From positions 1 to 40,934 of the forward strand of contig DASUPK010000081.1 in assembly GCA_036276255.1 (NCBI GenBank): a stretch of 40,934 nucleotides of DNA. The letters run 5' to 3'. Positions 15,917-22,964 of this stretch are shown here, piece by piece (the stretch's first letter is position 1; the number at the start of each line of letters is the position of its first letter). A model generated the notes under the pieces. It searched no databases. It was not told where the DNA came from and was given only the letters and a program-made list of their open reading frames with translations. The DNA is from DASUPK01 sp036276255 (GTDB lineage Bacteria; Actinomycetota; Thermoleophilia; Solirubrobacterales; 70-9). Position numbers and translations under genes: made by a program.

Positions 15917-17521
15917 TCAGGGGCCGGGTGTGCGCTCCACGATGGCCTCGGCGGTCGCGTCCTCCGCCTCGCTGATCGCGACGCCCTCCAAGGCGTTCGA
16001 GATCGCACGGACGAAGGCGCGGGCCGATGCCTCGAGGATGTCCGTCGCCACGCCCTGGCCGCTCGCGAGCCGGCCGTTGGCGCGAACCGAGACACTCACC
16101 TCACCCAGCGCGTCGGTGCCGCCGGTGACGGCCTCGACCTCGTAGCGCTGGAGCTCGGCCTCCGTGCCGGTCGCCTCGCGGATTGCTCCGAAGATGGCGT
16201 CCACCGGCCCGTCGCCGGCTGCCTGGGCGACCGACTCCTCGCCGTTCGGCAGAACGACGCTCACCTTCGCCAGTGGCTCGCGCTCCGAGCCGGCCTCGAC
16301 CTCGAACCACTTCAGGTTGTAGGCCTCGGCGCTCTCTCGCATCTCGTCGGAGACGATCGCCTCGAGATCGAGCGCGGTGACCTGCTTCTTCTTGTCCGCG
16401 ATCTCCTTGAAGCGCTTGAACGCCTGGTTGAGTGCGCCGCCCTCGACCTCGAAGCCAAGATCCTTCAGGGCGTCCCGGAGCGCGTGGCGGCCGGAGTGCT
16501 TGCCCAGCACGATCGAGTTTGACTCGAGCCCGACCTCGGTCGCATCCATGATCTCGTAGGTCGAGCGCTCCTTGAGCACGCCGTCCTGGTGGATGCCGGA
16601 CTCGTGAGCGAAGGCGTTCCGCCCCACCACCGCCTTGTTGGGCGGAACCGAATAGCCGGTCAGGCGCGAGACCATGCGGCTGGTGCGCGCCAGCTCTCGT
16701 GCGTCGATCCCCGTGTCCAGCCCGTGGACGTCGCTTCGGGTCCGCAGCAGCATCACGATCTCCTCGAGCGAGCAGTTGCCGGCCCGCTCGCCGATGCCGT
16801 TGACCGCGCACTCCACCTGTCGGGCGCCGGCGACCACACCGGCGTACGAGTTGGCGACGGCCAGGCCCAGGTCGTCGTGGCAGTGAACCGAGACCTCCAC
16901 CCCATCGAGCCCGGGAACCAGCTCGTAGAGCTTTGCGAAGTAGGCCGAGTACTCCTCCGGCGTGGTGTAGCCGACGGTATCGGGGATGTTGATCACGGTC
17001 GCGCCCTCGGCCACCGCAATGGCGCAGACCTCCGAGGTGAATTCGATGTCCGCGCGTGTGGCGTCCATCGGCGAGAACTCGACGTTCTCGGTGTAGGACT
17101 TCGCCAGAGTGACGGCCGCCTTGGCCTGCCCCTTGACGTCCTCGCGCGTGGTCTGGAGCTGGTGCTCGATGTGGATGTCGGAAGTTGAGATGAAGGTGTG
17201 GATCCGGGGCCGCTCGGAGTCCTTGATCGCGTTCCACGCGGCGTCGATGTCCGCCTTGTGCGTCCGGGCGAGCCCGCAGATCACCGGGCCCTCGACGCCG
17301 CGCGCGATCGCCTCGACGGCCTCGAAGTCACCCGGCGAGGTGATCGGGAAGCCGGCCTCGATCACGTCGACGCCCAGACGCGCGAGCTGCTGCGCGATCT
17401 CGACCTTCTCCTGTGTGTTCAGCGAGATCCCCGGCGACTGCTCACCGTCGCGCAGGGTCGTATCGAAGATGTGGACCCGTTGTACTGCCGCCGGGTCGGT
17501 TGCGTCCTTCTGCTTAGACAT
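15917..17521 (-). CDS. leuA: 2-isopropylmalate synthase
   Basis: First committed enzyme of leucine synthesis: 2-oxoisovalerate and acetyl-CoA to 2-isopropylmalate. The 534-residue product has FDTTLRDGEQSPGISL (19-34), FPITSPGDF (58-66), metal ligands in HCHDD (213-217), NGIGERAGNCSLEE (241-254), and a C-terminal LeuA dimer domain (about 395-515) that usually mediates leucine feedback. The start is ATG at 17521, preceded by an exceptionally strong purine tract AGGAGAAGGAGG (17538-17527). That tract is complementary to Leu codons of the upstream leader peptide, so translation is probably attenuated by leucine. A second synthase-family gene (8260-9882) is assigned to CimA. Confidence 0.96.
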   Translation of the reverse strand: MSKQKDATDPAAVQRVHIFDTTLRDGEQSPGISLNTQEKVEIAQQLARLGVDVIEAGFPITSPGDFEAVEAIARGVEGPVICGLARTHKADIDAAWNAIKDSERPRIHTFISTSDIHIEHQLQTTREDVKGQAKAAVTLAKSYTENVEFSPMDATRADIEFTSEVCAIAVAEGATVINIPDTVGYTTPEEYSAYFAKLYELVPGLDGVEVSVHCHDDLGLAVANSYAGVVAGARQVECAVNGIGERAGNCSLEEIVMLLRTRSDVHGLDTGIDARELARTSRMVSRLTGYSVPPNKAVVGRNAFAHESGIHQDGVLKERSTYEIMDATEVGLESNSIVLGKHSGRHALRDALKDLGFEVEGGALNQAFKRFKEIADKKKQVTALDLEAIVSDEMRESAEAYNLKWFEVEAGSEREPLAKVSVVLPNGEESVAQAAGDGPVDAIFGAIREATGTEAELQRYEVEAVTGGTDALGEVSVSVRANGRLASGQGVATDILEASARAFVRAISNALEGVAISEAEDATAEAIVERTPGP

Positions 17522-17526
17522 GAGTA

Positions 17527-17620
17527 CCTCCTTCTCCTAAAGCTTTCGATGAGTGGTTCCTGAGTTCGCGGCTGACGCGCCGCCCAGCGCTATTCCCCCC
17601 GGAGGGGGAGGAGAAGGAGA
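17527..17620 (-). promoter_or_regulatory. Putative translational attenuator of leuA (Leu codons pair with the Shine-Dalgarno)
   Basis: RNA segment UCUCCUUCUCCU (17620-17609), which spans the five consecutive Leu codons of the leader peptide, can pair with the leuA Shine-Dalgarno AGGAGAAGGAGG (17538-17527): 11 Watson-Crick pairs and one G-U. A short hairpin CCCCC-UCC-GGGGG (17608-17596) lies at the end of the leader ORF, and GCGGC/GCCGC (about 17582-17567) follows it. No T tract follows any stem, so transcription termination is unlikely. Inferred mechanism: a ribosome stalled on Leu codons under leucine shortage keeps the Shine-Dalgarno free, while completed translation lets it be masked. Confidence 0.65.
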
Positions 17621-17649
17621 AGCGCGAGGCTGTCGAGCCGGTGCGTCAT
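17590..17649 (-). CDS. leuL: Leucine-rich leader peptide of leuA
   Basis: A 19-codon ORF, ATG (17649) to TAG (17590), encodes MTHRLDSLALLLLLPLRGE. Eight of the 19 residues are leucine, five of them consecutive (CTT CTC CTT CTC CTC). It lies 68 bases upstream of leuA on the same strand and just downstream of a promoter-like sequence. No Shine-Dalgarno is visible; the short distance to the -10 box suggests a near-leaderless start. Leucine leader peptides before leuA are known or predicted in other Actinobacteria, which supports the call. Confidence 0.8.
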   Translation of the reverse strand: MTHRLDSLALLLLLPLRGE

Positions 17650-17661
17650 CGAAGTCAGCGG

Positions 17662-17690
17662 AGAGTAGCGCAGAGGGCTGAGCTGGTCGA
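17662..17690 (-). promoter_or_regulatory. Putative leuL-leuA promoter
   Basis: Minus-strand -35 TCGACC (17690-17685), 17-base spacer, -10 TACTCT (17667-17662). The predicted start, near 17655, is a few bases before the leader-peptide ATG at 17649. The same -10 hexamer, TACTCT, occurs before the UDP-sulfoquinovose synthase gene. The -35 match is only moderate. Confidence 0.5.
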
Positions 17691-17729
17691 GTGATTTATT
17701 GGTCCGGGACGCTCACTAGCTTCACCTCG

Positions 17730-18830
17730 ATGCGCGCGGACCAGATCCAGGCGCGGGCGGTCGCCAAGATCGTGCTGGTGGCACTGTTCTGGGCCGGCGT
17801 GGCCGTCCTGCTGGCGATTGCGCTGCTGCACACGCGGACGACACTGCAGTGGGTGGCCGCCGCGGTCTTCCTCACCCTCGCCCTCGACCCGGCGGTTGGT
17901 CTGGTGCAACGGGCCTGGCGCCGAGACGGGAAGATGCCGCGCGTCCTGGCGATCCTGCTCGTCTACGTGGTGGGCCTCGCCGTGCTGGTCTTCCTCATCC
18001 TGCAGGTCTTCCCGCCGATCGTGCACGACACCGAGGGCCTCGCGCACAAGCTGCCGCGCTACGTCCACGACTTCGAGACCTGGGCGAACGACAACAAGGA
18101 GTTTCAGGACCTCAACGCCAAGTACCACATCACCGCGAAGCTGAGCCAGGAGGCCTCCGCCCTGCCCTCCCACCTGTCAAGCGGGGCGAGCACCATCGGC
18201 TCGTTCACGGTCAGCATTCTCGAGCACCTGCTCGCGGCCATCACGATCATCGCCCTCACGTTCTTCCTCCTGCTCGACGGGCGCGGCATGGTCGAGCGGG
18301 GGACCGGCCGCCTGCCGGCGCTCCAGCGGGACCGTGCGCGCCGGATCGCCCAGCGGGTCGCCGCGGTGGTCAAGGCCTACGTCAGCGTCAACCTGCTGCT
18401 GGCAATCGCGGCCGGCTTCCTCACCTGGGGCTTCCTCCAGGCAGAGGGCTTCCACCTGGCGGTGCCGCTCGCCGTGTTGGTCGCCTTCCTCGACCTGATT
18501 CCCCTGATTGGCCTCACGGTCGGCGGGTTCTCCGTGTTCGCCGTGCTGCTGATCGACGGCGGGCCGGGCGATGCGATCGTCTGGCTGATCATCTTCCTCA
18601 CCTACCAGCAACTCCAGGACCGGATCATTCAGCCGCTCCTCTACGAGGGCGGTGCCCTCAAGGTGAACCCGGCCGTGGCGATCGTCGCGGTGATCGTCGG
18701 GGCCAACCTCGCCGGCATCCTCGGCGCCCTGCTCGCCATCCCGACCGCCGCCTCGCTCGGAGTGGTGATCGACGAGCTCGTCCTCTCAGGATCCGGCGAC
18801 GGGGCGGCGGAGCCGGAGCCGGGTAAGTAG
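17730..18830 (+). CDS. AI-2E transporter family (PerM-like) membrane protein
   Basis: Polytopic inner-membrane protein of 366 residues. The order is typical of the family: two N-terminal membrane segments (about 8-50), another at 70-95, a soluble middle part (100-150), then a cluster of four to five C-terminal segments. Near the end is the conserved QQLQDRIIQPLLYEGGALKVNP region followed by VGANLAGILGALLAIP. Family members have been linked to autoinducer-2 export or ion transport; the substrate here is unknown. The ATG at 17730 is chosen over an upstream GTG (17691) because TAGCTT (17717-17722) lies 7 bases before it, as for a leaderless mRNA. It is divergent from leuA and overlaps the next gene tail-to-tail by 45 bases. 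Confidence 0.88.
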   Translation: MRADQIQARAVAKIVLVALFWAGVAVLLAIALLHTRTTLQWVAAAVFLTLALDPAVGLVQRAWRRDGKMPRVLAILLVYVVGLAVLVFLILQVFPPIVHDTEGLAHKLPRYVHDFETWANDNKEFQDLNAKYHITAKLSQEASALPSHLSSGASTIGSFTVSILEHLLAAITIIALTFFLLLDGRGMVERGTGRLPALQRDRARRIAQRVAAVVKAYVSVNLLLAIAAGFLTWGFLQAEGFHLAVPLAVLVAFLDLIPLIGLTVGGFSVFAVLLIDGGPGDAIVWLIIFLTYQQLQDRIIQPLLYEGGALKVNPAVAIVAVIVGANLAGILGALLAIPTAASLGVVIDELVLSGSGDGAAEPEPGK

Positions 18831-19547
18831 CTCTCCCCCGCGCTTCCAGAACGGCTTGCCGCGATCGCCGGCGAAGCGCTCCTCCGACCGCTGCTTCTTG
18901 CCGTGGCGATAGAAGACCTTGGCCCAGACCGAGTGCGGCTTGGCGAGGCGGAGTGCGCTCGGCAGGCCGACGACCGGGACGAAGATGCTCCAGGTCGCCA
19001 TCCCGAACTTCTCCTTGGCGGCGTTGATGAGGGCGAGGATCACTCCGGCCACGCCGATGGTGCCGACGATCGCCTGGATCTCATCCGCGACCTTCGTGGT
19101 GACGTCGATCCAGCCCCGCAGGCTGATCAGCAGCAGTCCGGAGACGGCGGTCGCGATGACCACCGCGTCGATCGAGGCGCGGCCCTGCTTCTCCCAGTAG
19201 ACGTCCTTCAGATTGAGCCAGAGGGCGAACTCATCGAGGGTGAGGCCCGTCCCGATGCCGAAGAAGACCGCGACGATCTCACGCCACGGACTGTCCGGGG
19301 CGATCGCGACGGCGACGTAGCCGCAGATCAACAGCAGCAGGATCCCCCAGACGAGGTGATGGATGTGTGTGCCGCCGACCTCGACGTTGCCGGGCCACCA
19401 GCTCACCTGAGCCCGGATCATGTGGGCGCTCGTGCGGATGAATCCGAAGGTGAGGAGAAACGAGACGAAGAAGAGGAAGTGCGGCTCGCGGCCGGGATCG
19501 ACGATCCCGTGCTGGTATGCACTGCCGAGGCTCGCCGTGATCAACAC
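18786..19547 (-). CDS. Integral membrane protein, function unknown
   Basis: About 253 residues with several hydrophobic segments: one near HFLFFVSFLLTFGFI, one near LVWGILLLLICGYVAVA, and two around DAVVIATAVSGLLLISL and IVGTIGVAGVILAL. A polar motif GGTHIHHLVWG and the sequence GIGTGLTLDEFALWLNL are striking and probably conserved. The C-terminus is basic. The open frame extends to 20207, but its upstream part is the shadow of the calcium-repeat gene, so a GTG at 19547 is taken as start; this is uncertain. I do not recognise a function. It lies 23 bases downstream of the calcium-repeat gene and could form an operon with it. Confidence 0.75.
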   Translation of the reverse strand: MLITASLGSAYQHGIVDPGREPHFLFFVSFLLTFGFIRTSAHMIRAQVSWWPGNVEVGGTHIHHLVWGILLLLICGYVAVAIAPDSPWREIVAVFFGIGTGLTLDEFALWLNLKDVYWEKQGRASIDAVVIATAVSGLLLISLRGWIDVTTKVADEIQAIVGTIGVAGVILALINAAKEKFGMATWSIFVPVVGLPSALRLAKPHSVWAKVFYRHGKKQRSEERFAGDRGKPFWKRGGELLTRLRLRRPVAGS

Positions 19548-19570
19548 GGCGGGAAAGGTATCGCCGCTTG

Positions 19571-20242
19571 CTACGGAATCCCGCGAGTTGCCTCGCAGGC
19601 CTTGGCGGTGTCGGTGCCCGCCGATCCCTTGCAGAGATCCCTGCCCGCGCCGCCGACCAGCTTGTCGTTGCCTCCGCTTCCGATGAGCACGTCGTTGCCT
19701 GGACCGCCGATGACCGAGTCGGCTCCACCGCCCCCGATCAGCAGATCCGGAACCGCCCCGCCCACCAGCCGATCGCGCCCCGGTCCCCCGAGGAGCGGGC
19801 GCGGCTGTCCGTCGATCGCGCCGCCGACCATCACGCTCAAGCCCGCGTCGGCATCGAAGGTGTCGCTGCCTCCCCCGAGGTCGCCGACGATCGCGCCGAT
19901 GTAGCCCGCGCCGCAGCTGACCTGTGGTGCGCTCGTCTCGCCGCTCTTCGCGTTGTCGAGCCTGCAGTTGGCGCCGCTGCCATCGGGGTCGCCGAGGCCC
20001 TCGGGAGCCGACAGCACGAGGCGCCCGTCCGAGGAGAGGTAGGCCGAGATCCGGTTGTCGATGCGGCGCTGGTCGTTCAGCGTGAGCACGTTGATCGACG
20101 CCGAGGCGCTGGCGCCGTGGCCATGCACGGTCCAGACCGCGTCGTCCAGGCCCGGGCGCGCGGAGGCGGCCGTGGGTGCCGCGACCATGGTGGCCGCGAG
20201 CACGCACAGCACGCCGAGTGCCTTGCCGCTCCCTAGCTTCAT
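19571..20242 (-). CDS. Secreted protein with RTX-like calcium-binding repeats
   Basis: A 223-residue exported protein. Residues 1-29 form a signal peptide (basic start, hydrophobic core GVLCVLAATMVAA, cleavage near ASA-RPG). The C-terminal part carries tandem nonapeptide-type repeats such as GGPGRDRL, GGGGADSVI, GGPGNDVLI, GSGGNDKLV and GGAGRDLC, which bind calcium in a beta-roll. The N-terminal half is a beta-rich region with no recognised domain. The ATG at 20242 is chosen because it starts the signal peptide and follows GGAAGAG-like purines (GGAAGAG); TACGAT (20256-20251) is a likely -10 box. Only about five repeats are present, far fewer than in toxins, so a structural surface role is likelier. 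Confidence 0.82.
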   Translation of the reverse strand: MKLGSGKALGVLCVLAATMVAAPTAASARPGLDDAVWTVHGHGASASASINVLTLNDQRRIDNRISAYLSSDGRLVLSAPEGLGDPDGSGANCRLDNAKSGETSAPQVSCGAGYIGAIVGDLGGGSDTFDADAGLSVMVGGAIDGQPRPLLGGPGRDRLVGGAVPDLLIGGGGADSVIGGPGNDVLIGSGGNDKLVGGAGRDLCKGSAGTDTAKACEATRGIP

Positions 20243-20250
20243 CTCTTCCG

Positions 20251-20266
20251 ATCGTAACCCGGCTTC
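20251..20266 (-). promoter_or_regulatory. Promoter of the calcium-repeat gene with GAAGCCGGG motif
   Basis: The minus strand has GAAGCCGGG (20266-20258), one base, then TACGAT (20256-20251) as -10 box, nine bases before the ATG. The same GAAGCCGGG lies directly before the -10 boxes of the quinone oxidoreductase and menC genes. Confidence 0.45.
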
Positions 20267-20294
20267 GGGCTGATCAGAGCGGCGTTCCGGGCTC

Positions 20295-21329
20295 CTACGG
20301 GACGAGCACGACCTTGCCGATGTTCTTCCGCTCGCCGATGAAGCGGTGGGCATCGCCGGCCCGCTCGAACGGGAAGGCCTCGGCGATGACCGGGTCGATC
20401 GAGATCGTGCCCTCCTCCAACTCCCTGCGGATCGCCTCCAGCACCCTGTCGAGCCCCTCCCGATCCTGCCAGGCCAGCATGTTGAGTCCGAAGATGCCCT
20501 TGTTCTCGCTCATCAGCTGCAGGCTCTTCCACCAGGGCACCGTGGCGAACGGCATGCGGGCGAGGCTGCTGAACAGCTTCTTCATGTCGCGCCCAGTCTC
20601 CGTCGAGGCTTCGGAGAGCCCGTACATGACCAGGCGGCCTCCCTCGCGCAGCAGGCGGTAGTCCTTCCGGAAGTTCGTCGGTCCCGTCGCGTCCATGACC
20701 AGGTCGATGCCCTCGCCTCCCGTGATCCGCCTGATTTCCTGCTCGAAGTCCTGGGTGCGGTAGTCGATCGCATGCTCGACGCCCTGCTTCCGGATCGCGT
20801 CGTGCTTGGAAGCGGAGGCGGTGCCGAAGATCTCGGCGTTGCGGGATCGGGCCACCTGAATCGCCGAAATCCCCACCCCTCCCGCGGCGGCGTGAATGAG
20901 GACGCGTTCACCCTCACGGAGGCCGCCCATCATCACGAGCGCGACGTACGAGGTCGAGTAGTTCACCGGGAAGGCGGCGCCCTGCTCGTAGCTGAATCCG
21001 TCCGGCAGCGGCAGCGCCTGGTCCGCCGGCACCGTGACCATCGAGGCCTGGCCGCCGAACCGGGTACCCGCCATCACCTTGTCCCCCACCTTGACGTCCT
21101 CGACGCCGTCCCCGACCGACTCGATCTCGCCGGCGACCTCGTAGCCGACCACGCACGGCGGCTTGGGCGCCTCGGGGTAGAGGCCCACTCGCGCCATCGT
21201 GTCGGCGAAGTTGATGCCCGCGGCCTTCACCGCGATCCGCACCTCGCCGGGGCCCACCGAGGGGTCGGGCTTCTCCTGCACCTGCAGGACCTCGGGGCCT
21301 CCATGCCGGGTGATGACCACCGCCCTCAT
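20295..21329 (-). CDS. Quinone oxidoreductase / zinc-independent medium-chain dehydrogenase
   Basis: NADPH-dependent oxidoreductase of the MDR superfamily, quinone reductase branch. The 344-residue protein has the GroES-like N-terminal domain (GPGEVRIAVKAAGINFADTM, 27-46) and the Rossmann nucleotide motif AAAGGVG (147-153). It lacks the structural-zinc cysteine cluster of alcohol dehydrogenases. The VNYSTSYVAL stretch and overall pattern resemble VAT-1/zeta-crystallin-like members. Substrate unknown. GATACT (21342-21337) lies 7 bases before the ATG, so the transcript is probably leaderless and separate from serA, whose stop is 54 bases upstream. Confidence 0.88.
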   Translation of the reverse strand: MRAVVITRHGGPEVLQVQEKPDPSVGPGEVRIAVKAAGINFADTMARVGLYPEAPKPPCVVGYEVAGEIESVGDGVEDVKVGDKVMAGTRFGGQASMVTVPADQALPLPDGFSYEQGAAFPVNYSTSYVALVMMGGLREGERVLIHAAAGGVGISAIQVARSRNAEIFGTASASKHDAIRKQGVEHAIDYRTQDFEQEIRRITGGEGIDLVMDATGPTNFRKDYRLLREGGRLVMYGLSEASTETGRDMKKLFSSLARMPFATVPWWKSLQLMSENKGIFGLNMLAWQDREGLDRVLEAIRRELEEGTISIDPVIAEAFPFERAGDAHRFIGERKNIGKVVLVP

Positions 21330-21336
21330 GGGAACA

Positions 21337-21353
21337 AGTATCCCGGCTTCGCC
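21337..21353 (-). promoter_or_regulatory. Promoter of the quinone oxidoreductase gene
   Basis: GGCGAAGCCGGG (21353-21342 on the minus strand) runs into -10 GATACT (21342-21337), followed by 7 bases and the ATG at 21329. The 12-base block is identical to that before menC (29877-29888). Confidence 0.5.
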
Positions 21354-21383
21354 ACAAAGTCGCGGCCACAGGCGGCCAGGCCG

Positions 21384-22964
21384 CTACAGAGATACCGCGC
21401 GGCCGACCGAGAATCCCTCGAGCTCCAGGATCTTCTCGATCGTGGCGGGGTTGACCGGGGCGTCGGTTGTCAGAGCCATCACCGCGGTCTCGCCGTCGGG
21501 CTGGGCGCCCACCGCCGCCGAGACGATGTTGACCCCCTGATCGCCGAAGATGGTTCCGACCCGGCCGATCATCCCCGGCTGGTCGGTGTAGCGGAAGATC
21601 GCCAGGTGCTCGGCGAAGGGCAGGTAGAAGTCCTCGCCCCAGACGTGCGCCAGGTACGGGATGTTGCGGGGCCCGACCCCGGTCCCGGCGACCTCGACAG
21701 CGTCCTCGCCGGTGTGCAGGCGGACGACGACGAGCTCCGTGAAGTCATCCGAGGTGGCGTCGCGCGTCTCGGTCAGCTCGATGCCCCGCTCGTCGGCCAT
21801 GTGCGGCCCGTTGACCAGGTTGACCGGCTCCTCGGTGTGCCCGGAGAGGATCCCGACCAGGGTGGCGATGCTGAGGATGCGGGTGTCCTGATCGGCCAGG
21901 CGCCCGCGGAACTCGACCTCGACCCTGTCCGGGGCGCCCCCGGCAAGCGCCTGCGACAGCCGCCCGAGCTTCTCGCAGAGTGGGACGAAGGGCGCGAGCT
22001 GCTCCATCACCTCGGGGCGGACGGCGGCGATGTTGACGGCCGTGGTGACGACGCCGCCCGTCAGCGCCGCGGTCACCTGCTCCGCGGTGACCACGCCGGC
22101 GCGGTCCTGCGCCTCGGCGGTCGAGGCGCCGAGGTGTGGCGTGACCACCACGTCGTCGCGCTCGAGGACCGGGTGTCCGCTGAACGGCTCCGCCGGGAAC
22201 ACGTCCAGCGCCGCGCCCGCAAGCTTGCCGGAGTCGAGGCCGGCGACCAGCGCGTCGAGGTCGATCAGCTCCCCCCGCGCACAGTTCACAATTCGGGTGC
22301 CGTCGCGCATTCGCTCGATCGCGGCTGCGTCGATGAAGTTGACGGTCTCCGGCGTCTTCGGCAGATGCAGCGTGATGAAGTCCGAGCGCGCGTAGAGCTC
22401 CGCGGGATCGTCGACCCCGTCCACTCCGAGCTCCCGGAAGCGCTCCGCGGTGACGAATTTGTCGTAGGCGACGACGTGCATGTCGAAGGCCTGGGCACGA
22501 GCGGCGACCAGCTGGCCGATCCGGCCGAAGCCGAGCACGCCGAGGGTCTTGCCGTAGAGCTCAGTTCCCTTGAAGCTCGAGCGGTCCCACCTGCCGGCCG
22601 CGAGCGAGGCGTGAGCCTGAGGGACGTTCCGGCACAGCGCGAGCATCAGGGCGAGGGTGTGCTCGGCAGCGGCAATCGAGTTCGCCTCGGGAGCGTTGGC
22701 GACGATGATGCCGCGCTTGGTGGCGGCCTCGATGTCGACGTTGTCCACTCCGGTGCCGGCGCGCCCGATCACCTTGAGCCGCTCGCCGCGCTCGATCAAC
22801 TCGGGGGTGAGCTTGGTGGCCGAGCGGATCAGGATCCCGTCGAATTCGCCGATCCGCTTCTCGAGCTCGTCGCCGTCCCAGTCCAGGCCGAGCTCGACGT
22901 CGAACTCCTCCTGCAGGAGCTGGATGCCGGTGTCGGCGATCTTCTCCTTGACGAGGACCTTCAC
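21384..22964 (-). CDS. serA: D-3-phosphoglycerate dehydrogenase
   Basis: First step of serine synthesis: 3-phosphoglycerate to 3-phosphohydroxypyruvate with NAD. The 526-residue product is the long actinobacterial form: substrate and NAD domains (about 1-310, with the nucleotide motif LGFGRIGQLVA and the catalytic His in PHLGAST), an intervening allosteric-substrate domain (about 320-445), and a C-terminal ACT domain (about 452-526, FRYTDQPGMIGRVGTIFGD) that normally senses serine. The ATG overlaps the serC stop by four bases, so the two genes are coupled. Confidence 0.96.
   Translation of the reverse strand: MKVLVKEKIADTGIQLLQEEFDVELGLDWDGDELEKRIGEFDGILIRSATKLTPELIERGERLKVIGRAGTGVDNVDIEAATKRGIIVANAPEANSIAAAEHTLALMLALCRNVPQAHASLAAGRWDRSSFKGTELYGKTLGVLGFGRIGQLVAARAQAFDMHVVAYDKFVTAERFRELGVDGVDDPAELYARSDFITLHLPKTPETVNFIDAAAIERMRDGTRIVNCARGELIDLDALVAGLDSGKLAGAALDVFPAEPFSGHPVLERDDVVVTPHLGASTAEAQDRAGVVTAEQVTAALTGGVVTTAVNIAAVRPEVMEQLAPFVPLCEKLGRLSQALAGGAPDRVEVEFRGRLADQDTRILSIATLVGILSGHTEEPVNLVNGPHMADERGIELTETRDATSDDFTELVVVRLHTGEDAVEVAGTGVGPRNIPYLAHVWGEDFYLPFAEHLAIFRYTDQPGMIGRVGTIFGDQGVNIVSAAVGAQPDGETAVMALTTDAPVNPATIEKILELEGFSVGRAVSL

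Noticed and set aside
19548..20207. N-terminal extension of the membrane protein gene up to 20207
   Set aside because: It is Arg-rich antiframe of the calcium-repeat gene in another frame of the same strand, with no membrane character.
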